38,793 nucleotides of DNA from Ruminococcus sp. 210702-SL.1.03 (GCF_020559915.1 NZ_JAJCLZ010000018.1:1-38793), one strand, 5' to 3'. Positions 18,801 to 27,984 are shown, counted from the first letter of the stretch. The notes: generated by a model from the sequence alone, not told the origin. Made by a program: numbers and translations.

Positions 18801-21250
18801 CAGATCATGATATAATTCATAAGGTTCAGGATTTTTTTGATAATCCGGATATGAGAGTTAATAGCACAGACCTGCTAAATGGCGACAATGTCAATACTGC
18901 TGTGGCTGATCGTATGATAAACGCTTATCAGCGCTTTATGTCTAACCAAACTTTTGAAAAGCAGATAGAGTTTGAATGTTCTTTAAGAAATTTTCTGCTT
19001 TTTCTCAAAACAAGCGTAACAATAAAAGGCTATAATTTGTTGACACCAAATCGTTTTGGTTTGAAGGTAAATTACTCAAACGATAGCATCTATGCTAATT
19101 TTGAGCTTCCTAACTATGTTAATGAAACCTTTGTAAGAACTACTTTTGACAATCAGCAAGTACAAAAAGTTGCGGATGATACAGCAATCAAGGCGGTTAA
19201 TCCATATATCTACAAACTTACTAAACAAAAATTTAGGACTTTCAAATCCATAGAACAACAACTTGCTGTCATGGGAGCACTTCGCGTTCCTGCTGGCTAT
19301 ACTGCTATGGTCGCCATGTCCACTGGCGGAGGAAAAAGCCTTATTACGCAGACTGTTTCCTATCAGTATGACAACAGTCTGACAATTATCATTGTCCCTA
19401 CGATTTCACTTATGCTTGACCAGCAAAGAAACGCTTCAAGTATAATTAAACCTGATAATAAGGAAGAGATAATGTACTATCACAGTGGATGTAATGTCGA
19501 TGAATTGATCTCCGCACTTGATGAAAATCTTGTCAGAATGCTCTTTATTTCACCAGAAGCTTTGATTAAGAACATTAGGATACAGGACAGCATTCTCAAA
19601 GCAAATTCAAAAGGCTATTTAAAAAACCTTGTTATAGACGAAGCACATATAATCATTGAATGGGGGGCTTCATTCCGCGTAGATTTTCAGTGTCTTGATT
19701 CTTTCAAAAGACTTCTGGTAAAAGATAACCCTTCTCTTAGAACTTATCTGCTTTCAGCTACTTTCAGTAAAAAAGTTGTTGACAATCTAAAAATGTTCTA
19801 TGGAGATGATGAGCGCTGGATAGAGATACGGCTTGATGCACTGAGAAAAGAACCGCGTTTTGACATTATAAAGTGCAACTCATATACTGAAAAGCACGAT
19901 AGGATCAAAGAGCTTGTTTGTAAGCTTCCACGTCCTATGATAATATATGTTAATTCTCCTGATGATGCTGAAAAAATACAACATGAATTAGCCAAAGTTG
20001 GATTTGACAATACTAGGATTTTTACTGGAAAAACAAAATCAATTGATCGCGAACGTATTATAAACGAATGGATAAGTGATAAATTTGACCTGATGATAGC
20101 CACCTGCGCATTTGGTGTAGGTGTAGACAAAAAAGATGTAAGAACAGTTATTCATTCTTATATTCCATCAAGCGCAGACCAGTATTATCAGGAATGCGGA
20201 CGTGGTGGACGTGATGGTCTTCCATGTCTAAGCGTTATGCTCTATACCGATGACGATATAAAAGCAACTATGTCAATGACACAAAAAGTTCTTACCGTTG
20301 AGAAATTATGTGGACGTTGGTTTAGTATGCTTAACAACCGCAAAACTAATATTCGATTGGATTCTATTGTGATAGATACATCTGTTAAACCTAATTACAG
20401 TGATACAGATTCTTTCTATGTTGACGTAAATAATGCCGATATCACATGGAATGTTTATGTTATTCTATTGCTTAGAAGAGCTAGAATGATCGAAATAACA
20501 GACGTGAAATATAGCGACGACAGGTATATTTTCAATATAAAGCTAATTGACAAACGAATAAGATTTGATTGTGAGCAAACCATTAAGATCTTTAATAGTA
20601 TACGTGATGATGAAAGTAAAAGTATCTATATTGAAATAAACGAATTGACATCTAAATTACGAAGAGTAGGAAAAAGCTGCTGGTCATCAATGTTCAATGA
20701 CATCTATCTTCTTACCGAGGAATACTGTGCTGGATGCAATAATCATAACAATATAAGATCAGAACGAGGAAATCATTTTCCATTAAAAAAGCCCATTTTC
20801 TATCCTGTATCAATTCCAGAAGGAAAACTATGTGATGTTATGACTGGCACTAAAGAAATGCTTATAATTTGTGAAGAAGATTCTTATGAAATAATACAAA
20901 ATTTACTGATCGATGCTGATATCATAATCATACCTGATGAGTCTGAATTAGCAGTTAGGTTATTAAGCTGTAAAATTATAAAACCCACACAATACTACAT
21001 GGGGTATAGTGAATTCTTTGAACTTAGTCGAATGAACAGTTACTACTATCTTTCAGGAAACATCGTTTTTTATATTGGCGATGATCAAGAACTTGCTGAG
21101 AGAGTACTGAATATATCTCATGACAAGGAATACAACCGTGTGTACATAGTAAACTCCGATTTTTATATTACTAGGCGGAACAAGAACATATCCGAACTGG
21201 TAAATGGAGCTTGTAAGTATGACTATATTATTAAGAGGGAGCTGACATAA
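18797..21250 (+). CDS. dpdF: RecQ-like DEAH helicase, DpdF-like
   Basis: The 817-aa protein carries RecQ-type motifs: Walker A STGGGKS with K180, DEAH at 281-284, LLSATFSKK, TCAFGVGVDKKDVRTVIH, and the RecQ-like QECGRGGRDG at 465-474. A CAGC pair near residue 645 may bind zinc. The N-terminal 150 residues and C-terminal 250 residues have no recognised domain. Size and position behind a SNF2 helicase fit DpdF, which is described as RecQ-like. The start overlaps the previous stop as ATGA and the stop overlaps the next start as TAATG, so translation is tightly coupled. The helicase call is firm; the DpdF name is inferred from context. Confidence 0.88.
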   Translation: MTDHDIIHKVQDFFDNPDMRVNSTDLLNGDNVNTAVADRMINAYQRFMSNQTFEKQIEFECSLRNFLLFLKTSVTIKGYNLLTPNRFGLKVNYSNDSIYANFELPNYVNETFVRTTFDNQQVQKVADDTAIKAVNPYIYKLTKQKFRTFKSIEQQLAVMGALRVPAGYTAMVAMSTGGGKSLITQTVSYQYDNSLTIIIVPTISLMLDQQRNASSIIKPDNKEEIMYYHSGCNVDELISALDENLVRMLFISPEALIKNIRIQDSILKANSKGYLKNLVIDEAHIIIEWGASFRVDFQCLDSFKRLLVKDNPSLRTYLLSATFSKKVVDNLKMFYGDDERWIEIRLDALRKEPRFDIIKCNSYTEKHDRIKELVCKLPRPMIIYVNSPDDAEKIQHELAKVGFDNTRIFTGKTKSIDRERIINEWISDKFDLMIATCAFGVGVDKKDVRTVIHSYIPSSADQYYQECGRGGRDGLPCLSVMLYTDDDIKATMSMTQKVLTVEKLCGRWFSMLNNRKTNIRLDSIVIDTSVKPNYSDTDSFYVDVNNADITWNVYVILLLRRARMIEITDVKYSDDRYIFNIKLIDKRIRFDCEQTIKIFNSIRDDESKSIYIEINELTSKLRRVGKSCWSSMFNDIYLLTEEYCAGCNNHNNIRSERGNHFPLKKPIFYPVSIPEGKLCDVMTGTKEMLIICEEDSYEIIQNLLIDADIIIIPDESELAVRLLSCKIIKPTQYYMGYSEFFELSRMNSYYYLSGNIVFYIGDDQELAERVLNISHDKEYNRVYIVNSDFYITRRNKNISELVNGACKYDYIIKRELT

Positions 21251-22068
21251 TGTTTTTTAGTCCTATAAAGACAGAGCCTATTCCAGAACGTGTCCTTTCG
21301 ATAAGTCAGATCGTTGCTGATAAAGGTCCAATAGATGAAAAAGAGCTCAATAATATTCTAATCCCATCAGAATTGAACACTGCTAAGACCTCTTACTTCA
21401 GACCTGTATTAGACACAGCCAAGGAGCTGAAACTTATAGATTATAATGGCGAAAATAAAATCATTTTCACTGGTAATAAAGATACTATAAAATCATTAAC
21501 TTCATTTCGTCTATTTTGTAACTCGATGGTTTTTAACGATAGCTCTTCTGATTTTTATAAAGTAATCTCTTGCTTTTTGGGGGCAGACGACAAATGGTTA
21601 AGTTATGGTTCAGTCACTACTTCTACTGAAGTTATAAGACTTATAAATGCCGAAACAGGAATACCTTCTCTTAAACTTGAGAAAGATGTAATCCTTGGTG
21701 TTAGATTTTGGATCAACTTTCTTGGCTTTGGATTTTTTCAGGAACAAGCTAAAATCTTTCTTCCAAATATGTACATAGCATTGAAAGATTTCATGCTCCT
21801 CGGTAATATTGAAAAAGACAAGGAATATTCTGTTGAGGATTTCCTCAACAGTCTTCACCACAGTTCGTCTGTTGCATTAAAAGGTGCCAGAATAAAACAA
21901 ACGTTGAATCTTGCCATGTCAAATGCTCTTAGACTAATGCATGATAATAAAGAAATTGAACTTGAAAGACATCTTGATAGTGAAAAAACATGGCATCTGT
22001 TTCCAAATGATGAACATGAGTTCACTTCTGAAGTTACACATATCATTATTAAAAAGGTGGTGAAGTAA
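21250..22068 (+). CDS. dpdG: DpdG-like small protein, probable winged-helix N-terminus
   Basis: No catalytic motif is visible in this 272-aa protein. The first 75 residues (ERVLSISQIVADKGPIDEKELNNIL and on to IIFTG) have the helix-helix-beta pattern of a winged-helix domain, and the rest is mainly helical. It sits between the RecQ-like and large ATPase genes, exactly where DpdG (about the same length) lies in Dpd islands, overlapping each neighbour by one base. By analogy it probably bridges the ATPase and the helicases or DNA. The assignment rests on size and order; the function is unknown. Confidence 0.7.
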   Translation: MFFSPIKTEPIPERVLSISQIVADKGPIDEKELNNILIPSELNTAKTSYFRPVLDTAKELKLIDYNGENKIIFTGNKDTIKSLTSFRLFCNSMVFNDSSSDFYKVISCFLGADDKWLSYGSVTTSTEVIRLINAETGIPSLKLEKDVILGVRFWINFLGFGFFQEQAKIFLPNMYIALKDFMLLGNIEKDKEYSVEDFLNSLHHSSSVALKGARIKQTLNLAMSNALRLMHDNKEIELERHLDSEKTWHLFPNDEHEFTSEVTHIIIKKVVK

Positions 22069-25000
22069 TGAATACGGCTATTGCCAAAAAGAGAATCAAT
22101 CAGGTGTTAAGAATAGATTCTATTGATAGTACGGACAGTGATTTTCTTGCAACCCATGTGCCTTTTCGCAAAATAGTAGTTGGTACAAAATCGGGGAATC
22201 AGTTCGAGGAAACTTATAGATCTGAAGAATATATATACAGGGACATCTTTAATAATGAACTAACGAAAAATGAACATCAATTTGTTATAGTTGAAGGCTC
22301 AAGTGGTGCTGGTAAATCACATTTTATACGTTGGTTATATGCTATGCTTTCTGCCAAAGAAGAAAAAGATGATGTAGTTCTTTTGATACGAAGAAGTGAT
22401 AACACACTTAAAGGAACTATCAGACAGCTTCTTGATATTAAGGAAGTTAAAGAAATATCAAACAAAGAAGCCTACGAACGTCTTGTAAAAGCAAATAAAG
22501 CTATTACTGAAAATAAGTTTAAGTCAACCATATACCATCAGTTCATAGTCGAAATTGAGAATGATACCAGCGAGATGTTGAGCAGCATGAAAAGAAAAAA
22601 ACTTGTTGCTTTACTTAATAACTCTTTATTTCAAGAAAGGCTAATGGCTGCAGGCGGTCCAATAGACAGGCTCTACAACAAGATAACAAGTTCATCATCT
22701 AGTATTGATCTTGATTTGATCGCTCAGTTTACCAAAGAGGACTTAACACTTGATATTGATTTTACCAACCAATTAGATGATGCTGACAAAAAAGCGCAGG
22801 ACTTTGCCGACAACCTTTTAGAAGGCGGCGATGATGATTTTATAGTGAAAATAACAGAATATATGAATTCTTTTGTTGAAACTGTAATTCAGACAAGTGC
22901 CGGCATTGAACCAGGCGATTTTCAGCAGATATTCAAAGAAATTAGACAGGAATTAAAGAGAAAGGGAAAAAATTTAATACTGCTAATAGAAGATATTACT
23001 TCATTTACAGGTGTTAATCAGGCTCTACTTAACGCTCTTGTAACTGGTCATACAGGTTCAAATGAGGTGGACAACTTATGTAGACTGATCTCTGTTGTAG
23101 GTACCACAACCCAGTACTATAATCAATTCAGAGATAACTACCGTGACCGTATCACAAAGCAAATAACAATACATGACGGCGTTATCGGGGAAAACAAAAG
23201 CGACCTTGTTCAATTTGTAGCCAAGTATCTTAATGCTATATCTCTCGATAGCGAAGTTCTTGATGAATGGGTAAAAAATGGTGCTTACTCAGAAGAAATG
23301 CCGGTTTATGAAGACGATGATCATGACTATTGGGATAAATTTAAACTGGCATCGGGAAGGCAAATATCTCTTTTCCCTTTCACTAAAAATGCGATTATAA
23401 ATCTATACGATGCTATGTCAAACCATAAAACGCCGAGATATATTCTAAGGGATATTATAGAGCCTGCTGTAAACGAGGTATTATATAATATATCGACATT
23501 TCCTAAATTTTGCTTAGGTTGGCGTTCTTCACTTCCTGAATCTATTGAAAACAGAATAGGAAATATAGTTCAATCTATAAAAATACCTCAGGAACAGAAA
23601 TCTGATTACAGAAAACGCTTGGTTACTTTTATAAGTTTTTGGACAGATAAAACACTTGATGTTACGAGTAATGGTCGCATTGCTGGAATAAATACAAAGA
23701 TATTTTTCGAACTCGATTTTAGTGATTTTGTAAGCAAGCTCACAAGCACGACAAATGTCAAGAATATACCGGACTACGTAGATACTTTAGTTACTGCTAA
23801 CGACCCTCTAACCAAAACAAATGACACGGATAGTATAAATGATGAAGCTGCTGTTGAAGCGGAAGTTCAGGCTCAATCTTCAAATCCCACATTGAAAGAG
23901 ATCCTTAAAATTGATCCGAAAAATCAAAAAAAATATGATTCATTCAAAGAAGAAGTGTTTGCTTGGCATTATGATGGTGCCAACCTTATGGGCTTTGTAA
24001 ATGTTCGTGAGCAAATTAGCAATTTTGTTTATGATGCAATCAATTGGCAGCAGGAAGGAGTTCCGCTTGATTCAAAAAACAGATTTAAAGATTCTGTAGG
24101 CAACAGACTAATAGGGTTTGAAAGGCAAGATCAAGGCATTAATAGATGTATTGTGATACTCCGTGATACAGACGAGACATATCAACTTCTTCTCTGCTTT
24201 GGTAAGTGGCTCTATCTAGGAAATAAATCGTGGAATTTTCCCGATTCAGCTTCAGCAATCTACCTTGCTACCTCATGGTTGCAACGAAACAAAGATCGGT
24301 TTGTAAATGTTATAAAGGATGTAGATAAAGGTTCTGCCATTCCTGCATACATCAAGGCAGCTATGATTGAAAAAGTGTACAAGTTAATAATCAACGGAAA
24401 AATAGGTGATACAAAACTTAATCATCTAGGAGATGAAACATTTCTTCGTGCGGATAGTTTAAAAAATAAATCGGCTGAATTTTCAATAGGGCACTCTCGT
24501 GCGTGGTACGACTTGCATCAATTTATATATAATGACCCTAAAACGACCGACGCATATACAGCTTCTGTCAGATACTTTAACCTTATTCAGGGTATGTCGA
24601 TCAACACAGATAGCTATGTGCTAAATTATTCGCTTTATCAAGCTGCATTGAAAGAAATTCGCAAATCAAAATATATCCTAGATGAAAATGATGTTAATAT
24701 CAAGGATAAGAAAGAAATTTTTGAGCTGGCACAAAAAGTAATTACTAAAGTAAAAAAAGTAGTAGTAGAAGAAACCAATCTTGCACATGAAACTGCAGCA
24801 AATATACTTGGCTTTTTTGAAAACATTGACATGGAGGATGAGATGGACTCAAGTGATATTCGTGATCTCATCAATGATATTCAAAGCTTTTATCAACAAT
24901 GTTTTATTGCGGGGGTCAATATCAGCAGTAATAATGTCAATTTAGAAGAGCTAAAAAAATCGGCGCCAAAAATCGTACAGGCCATGAGAATACTTCAAAA

Positions 25001-25250
25001 GGATTATTCTGAAGATGAAGATATTTCTGTGTTATATTCCTTCTCATCAAACCCAATAGGCGTTGTTTTACCTTTTCTTAAAACACTGCAAAAAGTAAAC
25101 AATGATATTGATACCGCTTATGGTCAGCTGCACAGTGAAAAGGAGAATTTGACACGTAAAGGCAACTGGAACGATAATGTTGATCCTCGTTTTGAACAAC
25201 AGAAAAAAGATTTTGAAATTTTATTAAAGTCATTAAAGGGGGTGGAGTAG
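22068..25250 (+). CDS. dpdH: Large P-loop ATPase, DpdH-like
   Basis: The 1060-aa protein has Walker A EGSSGAGKSH with K83 and a Walker B-like LILLIEDITSF with E308-D309, as in STAND/ORC-like AAA ATPases. The middle is mostly helical with an acidic linker near 590-610, and the C-terminus is coiled-coil-like. Size and position after the DpdG-like gene match DpdH. A role in sensing or switching the helicases is plausible but inferred. The ATG overlaps the previous stop by one base and has a strong GGTGGTGAA site. The TAG stop overlaps the GTG of the last gene. Confidence 0.78.
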   Translation: MNTAIAKKRINQVLRIDSIDSTDSDFLATHVPFRKIVVGTKSGNQFEETYRSEEYIYRDIFNNELTKNEHQFVIVEGSSGAGKSHFIRWLYAMLSAKEEKDDVVLLIRRSDNTLKGTIRQLLDIKEVKEISNKEAYERLVKANKAITENKFKSTIYHQFIVEIENDTSEMLSSMKRKKLVALLNNSLFQERLMAAGGPIDRLYNKITSSSSSIDLDLIAQFTKEDLTLDIDFTNQLDDADKKAQDFADNLLEGGDDDFIVKITEYMNSFVETVIQTSAGIEPGDFQQIFKEIRQELKRKGKNLILLIEDITSFTGVNQALLNALVTGHTGSNEVDNLCRLISVVGTTTQYYNQFRDNYRDRITKQITIHDGVIGENKSDLVQFVAKYLNAISLDSEVLDEWVKNGAYSEEMPVYEDDDHDYWDKFKLASGRQISLFPFTKNAIINLYDAMSNHKTPRYILRDIIEPAVNEVLYNISTFPKFCLGWRSSLPESIENRIGNIVQSIKIPQEQKSDYRKRLVTFISFWTDKTLDVTSNGRIAGINTKIFFELDFSDFVSKLTSTTNVKNIPDYVDTLVTANDPLTKTNDTDSINDEAAVEAEVQAQSSNPTLKEILKIDPKNQKKYDSFKEEVFAWHYDGANLMGFVNVREQISNFVYDAINWQQEGVPLDSKNRFKDSVGNRLIGFERQDQGINRCIVILRDTDETYQLLLCFGKWLYLGNKSWNFPDSASAIYLATSWLQRNKDRFVNVIKDVDKGSAIPAYIKAAMIEKVYKLIINGKIGDTKLNHLGDETFLRADSLKNKSAEFSIGHSRAWYDLHQFIYNDPKTTDAYTASVRYFNLIQGMSINTDSYVLNYSLYQAALKEIRKSKYILDENDVNIKDKKEIFELAQKVITKVKKVVVEETNLAHETAANILGFFENIDMEDEMDSSDIRDLINDIQSFYQQCFIAGVNISSNNVNLEELKKSAPKIVQAMRILQKDYSEDEDISVLYSFSSNPIGVVLPFLKTLQKVNNDIDTAYGQLHSEKENLTRKGNWNDNVDPRFEQQKKDFEILLKSLKGVE

Positions 25251-25909
25251 TGCTACATGAAAAAATTCAGTCAACCATCGCTCTAATTGAAGATGTTGTT
25301 GATAATAGGCAGAAAGAGAATGATAACGCCAATGCTGCCAAAAGAAATTCTACTTTTTTCGACAGCTTAACAAAACTCACCCCGTCTCTTACATCCTATG
25401 TTCTTGCGAGGAAAAAATTTAATTTTTCCTTGCAATCAAATACTGCTACTTATTTGCAGTATCTCATGAGTTATTCAAAGAAAACATTTGACAATTTAAA
25501 AGCTGTAAGCCCTGGGATTTTTAAGCAGAAATCAGAAACATTTATAGCTTCAATTTCAAAAGAATGGGAAACTTTCTATAAAGCAAATATCAGCGAGTTA
25601 ATAAATAGTCTTAACATCATTGTCCTTGTTCATCCAGAACCTAATGTTGTAAGAGGTTGTATTGCTGCTATTAATAAATGTGAAAAATGGCCATTGACAC
25701 AGGAATGTATTAATTCATACGATGTAGCACGACAAAAAGCTGATATGCTTCTGGAAGAGATGAAGTTTGATAATGAAATAATGACTTTTCTCATTAAAGT
25801 TCGTGATAAGAGGGCTACTCTTACCGACATTACACCTTCAATTTTGGAATGGATCCGTGCTGAGAATATTGCAGATAAAGTAAGTTTGAGCATTAAAAAC
25901 ACGCTATAA
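25250..25909 (+). CDS. Uncharacterised 219-aa helical protein ending the defence operon
   Basis: I do not recognise this protein. It is charged, mainly helical and soluble, with no signal peptide and no visible catalytic motif. The start is a GTG overlapping the TAG of the DpdH-like gene, supported by a strong AAAGGGGGTGG site just upstream. Such coupling suggests it works with the ATPase, perhaps as an adaptor. It is the last gene before the terminator in the right repeat copy. Confidence 0.75.
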   Translation: MLHEKIQSTIALIEDVVDNRQKENDNANAAKRNSTFFDSLTKLTPSLTSYVLARKKFNFSLQSNTATYLQYLMSYSKKTFDNLKAVSPGIFKQKSETFIASISKEWETFYKANISELINSLNIIVLVHPEPNVVRGCIAAINKCEKWPLTQECINSYDVARQKADMLLEEMKFDNEIMTFLIKVRDKRATLTDITPSILEWIRAENIADKVSLSIKNTL

Positions 25910-25950
25910 TAAAGGACACTAAACATCCGAAATGCAAAGCCATCTTATAC

Positions 25951-26063
25951 CTATATATGTAAATTATAAAATATACTGTAAATTTACCATGAAAAAATAA
26001 GTTTAAAAACCACAATGATAATGGTTCAACCGTTACCATTGTGGTTTTTTTCGTAAGTATTTC
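25951..26063. repeat. Right 113-bp direct repeat flanking the defence island
   Basis: This copy is in direct orientation to 3522-3634 and differs at three positions. It lies 41 bases after the last defence gene. Sequence beyond 26063 has no similarity to that beyond 3634. Confidence 0.93.
26008..26050 (+). terminator. Rho-independent terminator of the defence operon
   Basis: The hairpin has base CCACAATG/CATTGTGG and inner pairs TAATGG/CCGTTA, followed by seven T residues. This copy has a T-G wobble where the left copy has a G-G mismatch, so it should be the stronger of the two. Confidence 0.8.
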
Positions 26064-26276
26064 AGATTTTCTGTCTATATATAAATGGGAAACCGCTGCA
26101 CCTTTTTTGTCATTTTTAGGATACCTCTCCCCCTTACCCCCATAATTCTTATTTCTAATTTTAGGGAGTTTTGATAGCTGGTATTATATAAATACTGCTT
26201 ACTAAATAATAGTTGTAAGTTTAATATTTTTATATATTTGTCTGTGACATAAAATTCAAATAGCAAGATAACATGA
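26064..26276. other. AT-rich noncoding stretch before the replication initiator gene
   Basis: No gene is supported. It contains a pyrimidine-rich patch around 26125-26145 and a long AT-rich run. Given the rep-like gene downstream it could hold origin sequences, but no clear iterons were seen. Confidence 0.3.
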
Positions 26277-26310
26277 AATTAATTTGACAAATATTTGTTG
26301 AAAATTAATT
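26277..26310. repeat. Imperfect palindrome directly upstream of the replication initiator gene
   Basis: The left arm AATTAATTTGACAAAT and right arm ATTTGTTGAAAATTAATT are near inverted copies differing by a two-base insertion and one change. The palindrome lies 4 bases before the AGGAGGT of the next gene, so it may be an operator or part of an origin. Confidence 0.45.
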
Positions 26311-26326
26311 GTTAGGAGGTATTATC

Positions 26327-27469
26327 TTGAATATTTATTTCATAGATACACTGGAACTCACTTACAGTTCCGACTTCGATGACATAATTAAACTAACTAA
26401 AAATTTTAAAATGGTAGACCCTAAAAAAGGGGCAGGTAATAAAGAATTTATTTCCACTGAATTAAGTGGCATGGGCATTATAATAAAAACAAGAAGAAGC
26501 AGTAAGGCTGAATTGTATAAAAACAGCAATAAGTACAAATTAGTACTTAGGATAAATCCTAATAAATTTTATAAGCCTTATATGAAGACTGAGCATATAA
26601 GCAATATTATAAAATTTTGCGATATGGTCGAGCGGTTGGATATGCAGATACAGTATTGTTTTAGCGGCTTGACGATAGATGACTTTGAGATCACGAGGGT
26701 CGATCTAACGGAGGATATTCACGGTATCCCTGAGGACAAAATTACTCAGTACATACGCATTATGCGTCAGCTTTATTTGACGCTTGGTTTTCATCACAAC
26801 AAGAAGCTTGAGGAGAATACTGAGGATTTTGATCCTGACAGTTCATTCAATGCTGTCAATGACTCTAAAAAGGTAGAATTTGTTGTATATAATAAGGGTC
26901 ACGAAGTTCGAAATAAGAAGAACAGCAGTGATGAAAAGAAAGAACATTACAAAGACACGATGCGTGTTGAAGTGAGGTGCAGGAAAAAGTTTGCGGACAA
27001 GCTTTCCGAGAAAGCATACACGGTTCAAAAGCTGGTGGAAATTTACCGCAGGAGAATGGAGGTCATAAGAGATGTTTTCGATGACGTTTTTGTGCTTAAC
27101 AAAGACAGTTGTTTTATATCGCCCTACTGGCAGAAAAAACAGATCAAAAAGTACGTTTCAGGCAAGACAAAGCTTGGCGAAAAGATGAATGATTTTTCAA
27201 AGCAACTTGCGCACGCTTCACGACCTACTATGGAGAGCGTGATAGAGAACAGCGAAAAATGTCAGCGGTCAGTTTCAAAGCTGCTCAGCAAATTTGAGGA
27301 TATGGGCGTTTCATCAGTTCCAACAAGCGACAAGGAAACTCCGTTTTTGCAATCGCTAAACACGCTTTTTGGGTTTTCTCCGCCGAGTGAGGAGGAAAAG
27401 GCGTTGTATGAATACATACGCAGGAAGTCTAGGGGGAAGGAGGTGTTTTGGTATGGAGGTGATTTGTAG
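26327..27469 (+). CDS. Replication initiation (Rep_trans-like) protein
   Basis: The 380-aa protein resembles rolling-circle-type initiators of plasmids and integrative elements. It has a FEITRVDLTED segment near 120 (the family's R-x-D-L motif), and VEFVVYNKGHE followed by MRVEVRCRKK near 190-225, a pattern these proteins share around the active site. The catalytic Tyr cannot be fixed by eye. Start: TTG at 26327 is preceded at the right distance by a perfect AGGAGGT (26314-26320), so I prefer it to the in-frame TTG at 26309. A strong bidirectional terminator follows. It suggests the surrounding region is a mobile element with its own replication. Confidence 0.6.
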   Translation: MNIYFIDTLELTYSSDFDDIIKLTKNFKMVDPKKGAGNKEFISTELSGMGIIIKTRRSSKAELYKNSNKYKLVLRINPNKFYKPYMKTEHISNIIKFCDMVERLDMQIQYCFSGLTIDDFEITRVDLTEDIHGIPEDKITQYIRIMRQLYLTLGFHHNKKLEENTEDFDPDSSFNAVNDSKKVEFVVYNKGHEVRNKKNSSDEKKEHYKDTMRVEVRCRKKFADKLSEKAYTVQKLVEIYRRRMEVIRDVFDDVFVLNKDSCFISPYWQKKQIKKYVSGKTKLGEKMNDFSKQLAHASRPTMESVIENSEKCQRSVSKLLSKFEDMGVSSVPTSDKETPFLQSLNTLFGFSPPSEEEKALYEYIRRKSRGKEVFWYGGDL

Positions 27470-27481
27470 GGATCATAATAA

Positions 27482-27522
27482 CGCCCCTGTACTGAAAAAC
27501 ACAGTACAGGGGCGGCTATTTT
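27482..27522. terminator. Bidirectional terminator between the initiator and HTH genes
   Basis: A perfect 13-bp stem (CGCCCCTGTACTG and CAGTACAGGGGCG) with a 7-base loop is followed by GCTATTTTTT. It separates two converging genes and can serve both. Confidence 0.85.
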
Positions 27523-27523
27523 T

Positions 27524-27697
27524 TCACCTCTTCCTCAAAAACTCAATAACACTAAACTTGTATATCCTCCACCTGCTGCCTATCTTGAATCCCTCTATCT
27601 CCCCTGTTTTAAGATAACGGAGCATAGAGTTTTTGCCTATCTTTAAAAGCTGCTGACATTCTTTAGCGGTAAGGATGTCGGGTATATCGTCAAACAT
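27524..27697 (-). CDS. Excisionase-type helix-turn-helix protein (57 aa)
   Basis: The minus strand encodes a 57-residue protein: MFDDIPDILTAKECQQLL, a middle with SMLRYLKTGEIEGFKIGSRW, and RIYKFSVIEFLRKR at the end. This is the standard HTH_17/excisionase layout of mobile elements, with a recognition helix and a wing (GFKIGSRWRIYK). Such proteins act as recombination directionality factors or small regulators. The ATG has an AAAGGAATG site. No integrase lies in the window to be its partner. The gene converges with the replication initiator gene. Confidence 0.85.
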   Translation of the reverse strand: MFDDIPDILTAKECQQLLKIGKNSMLRYLKTGEIEGFKIGSRWRIYKFSVIEFLRKR

Positions 27698-27834
27698 GAT
27701 TTATCATTCCTTTCAAAAAATATCGGTTTATCTTAATGTTCAGCGGTTTAGTACGGCACTTTTCGGAAACTTACTCTTTACAAATATACATCATCTTTGT
27801 GAAGTAACGCAAATGCGGAAAGGAGGGCGTTACG

Positions 27835-27930
27835 ATGAACAAGGCTAAAGTCATACTCGTGCTTGTGGGCAGCGTGCTGGCGGAGATAGCGCAGGAGATC
27901 ATCACCTACATCGCAGATAAGGACGAGTGA
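27835..27930 (+). CDS. Small hydrophobic peptide (31 aa)
   Basis: A 31-codon ORF with a strong AAGGAGGG site 8 bases upstream encodes a peptide with one hydrophobic stretch (VILVLVGSVLAEIA) and a charged DKDE end. Layout resembles membrane-active type I toxins or small holin-like peptides, but no antisense RNA can be demonstrated and the identity is unknown. A hairpin follows it. Confidence 0.5.
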   Translation: MNKAKVILVLVGSVLAEIAQEIITYIADKDE

Positions 27931-27937
27931 ACACCAT

Positions 27938-27968
27938 AGGCAGGCTTTCGGGGCTGCCTTTAATTTTT
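27938..27968 (+). terminator. Possible terminator after the small peptide
   Basis: AGGCAG and CTGCCT enclose a 10-base loop, followed by TTAATTTTTG. The T-run is interrupted, so it may be leaky and allow readthrough into the amidoligase operon. Confidence 0.5.
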
Positions 27969-27984
27969 GTAAAGGAGTTTTAAA

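Noticed and set aside
3813..25909. Classic dndFGH or SspABCD restriction module
   Set aside because: No DptF/G/H-type or SspB-like gene is seen; the downstream helicases and ATPase fit DpdE-H by order and size instead.
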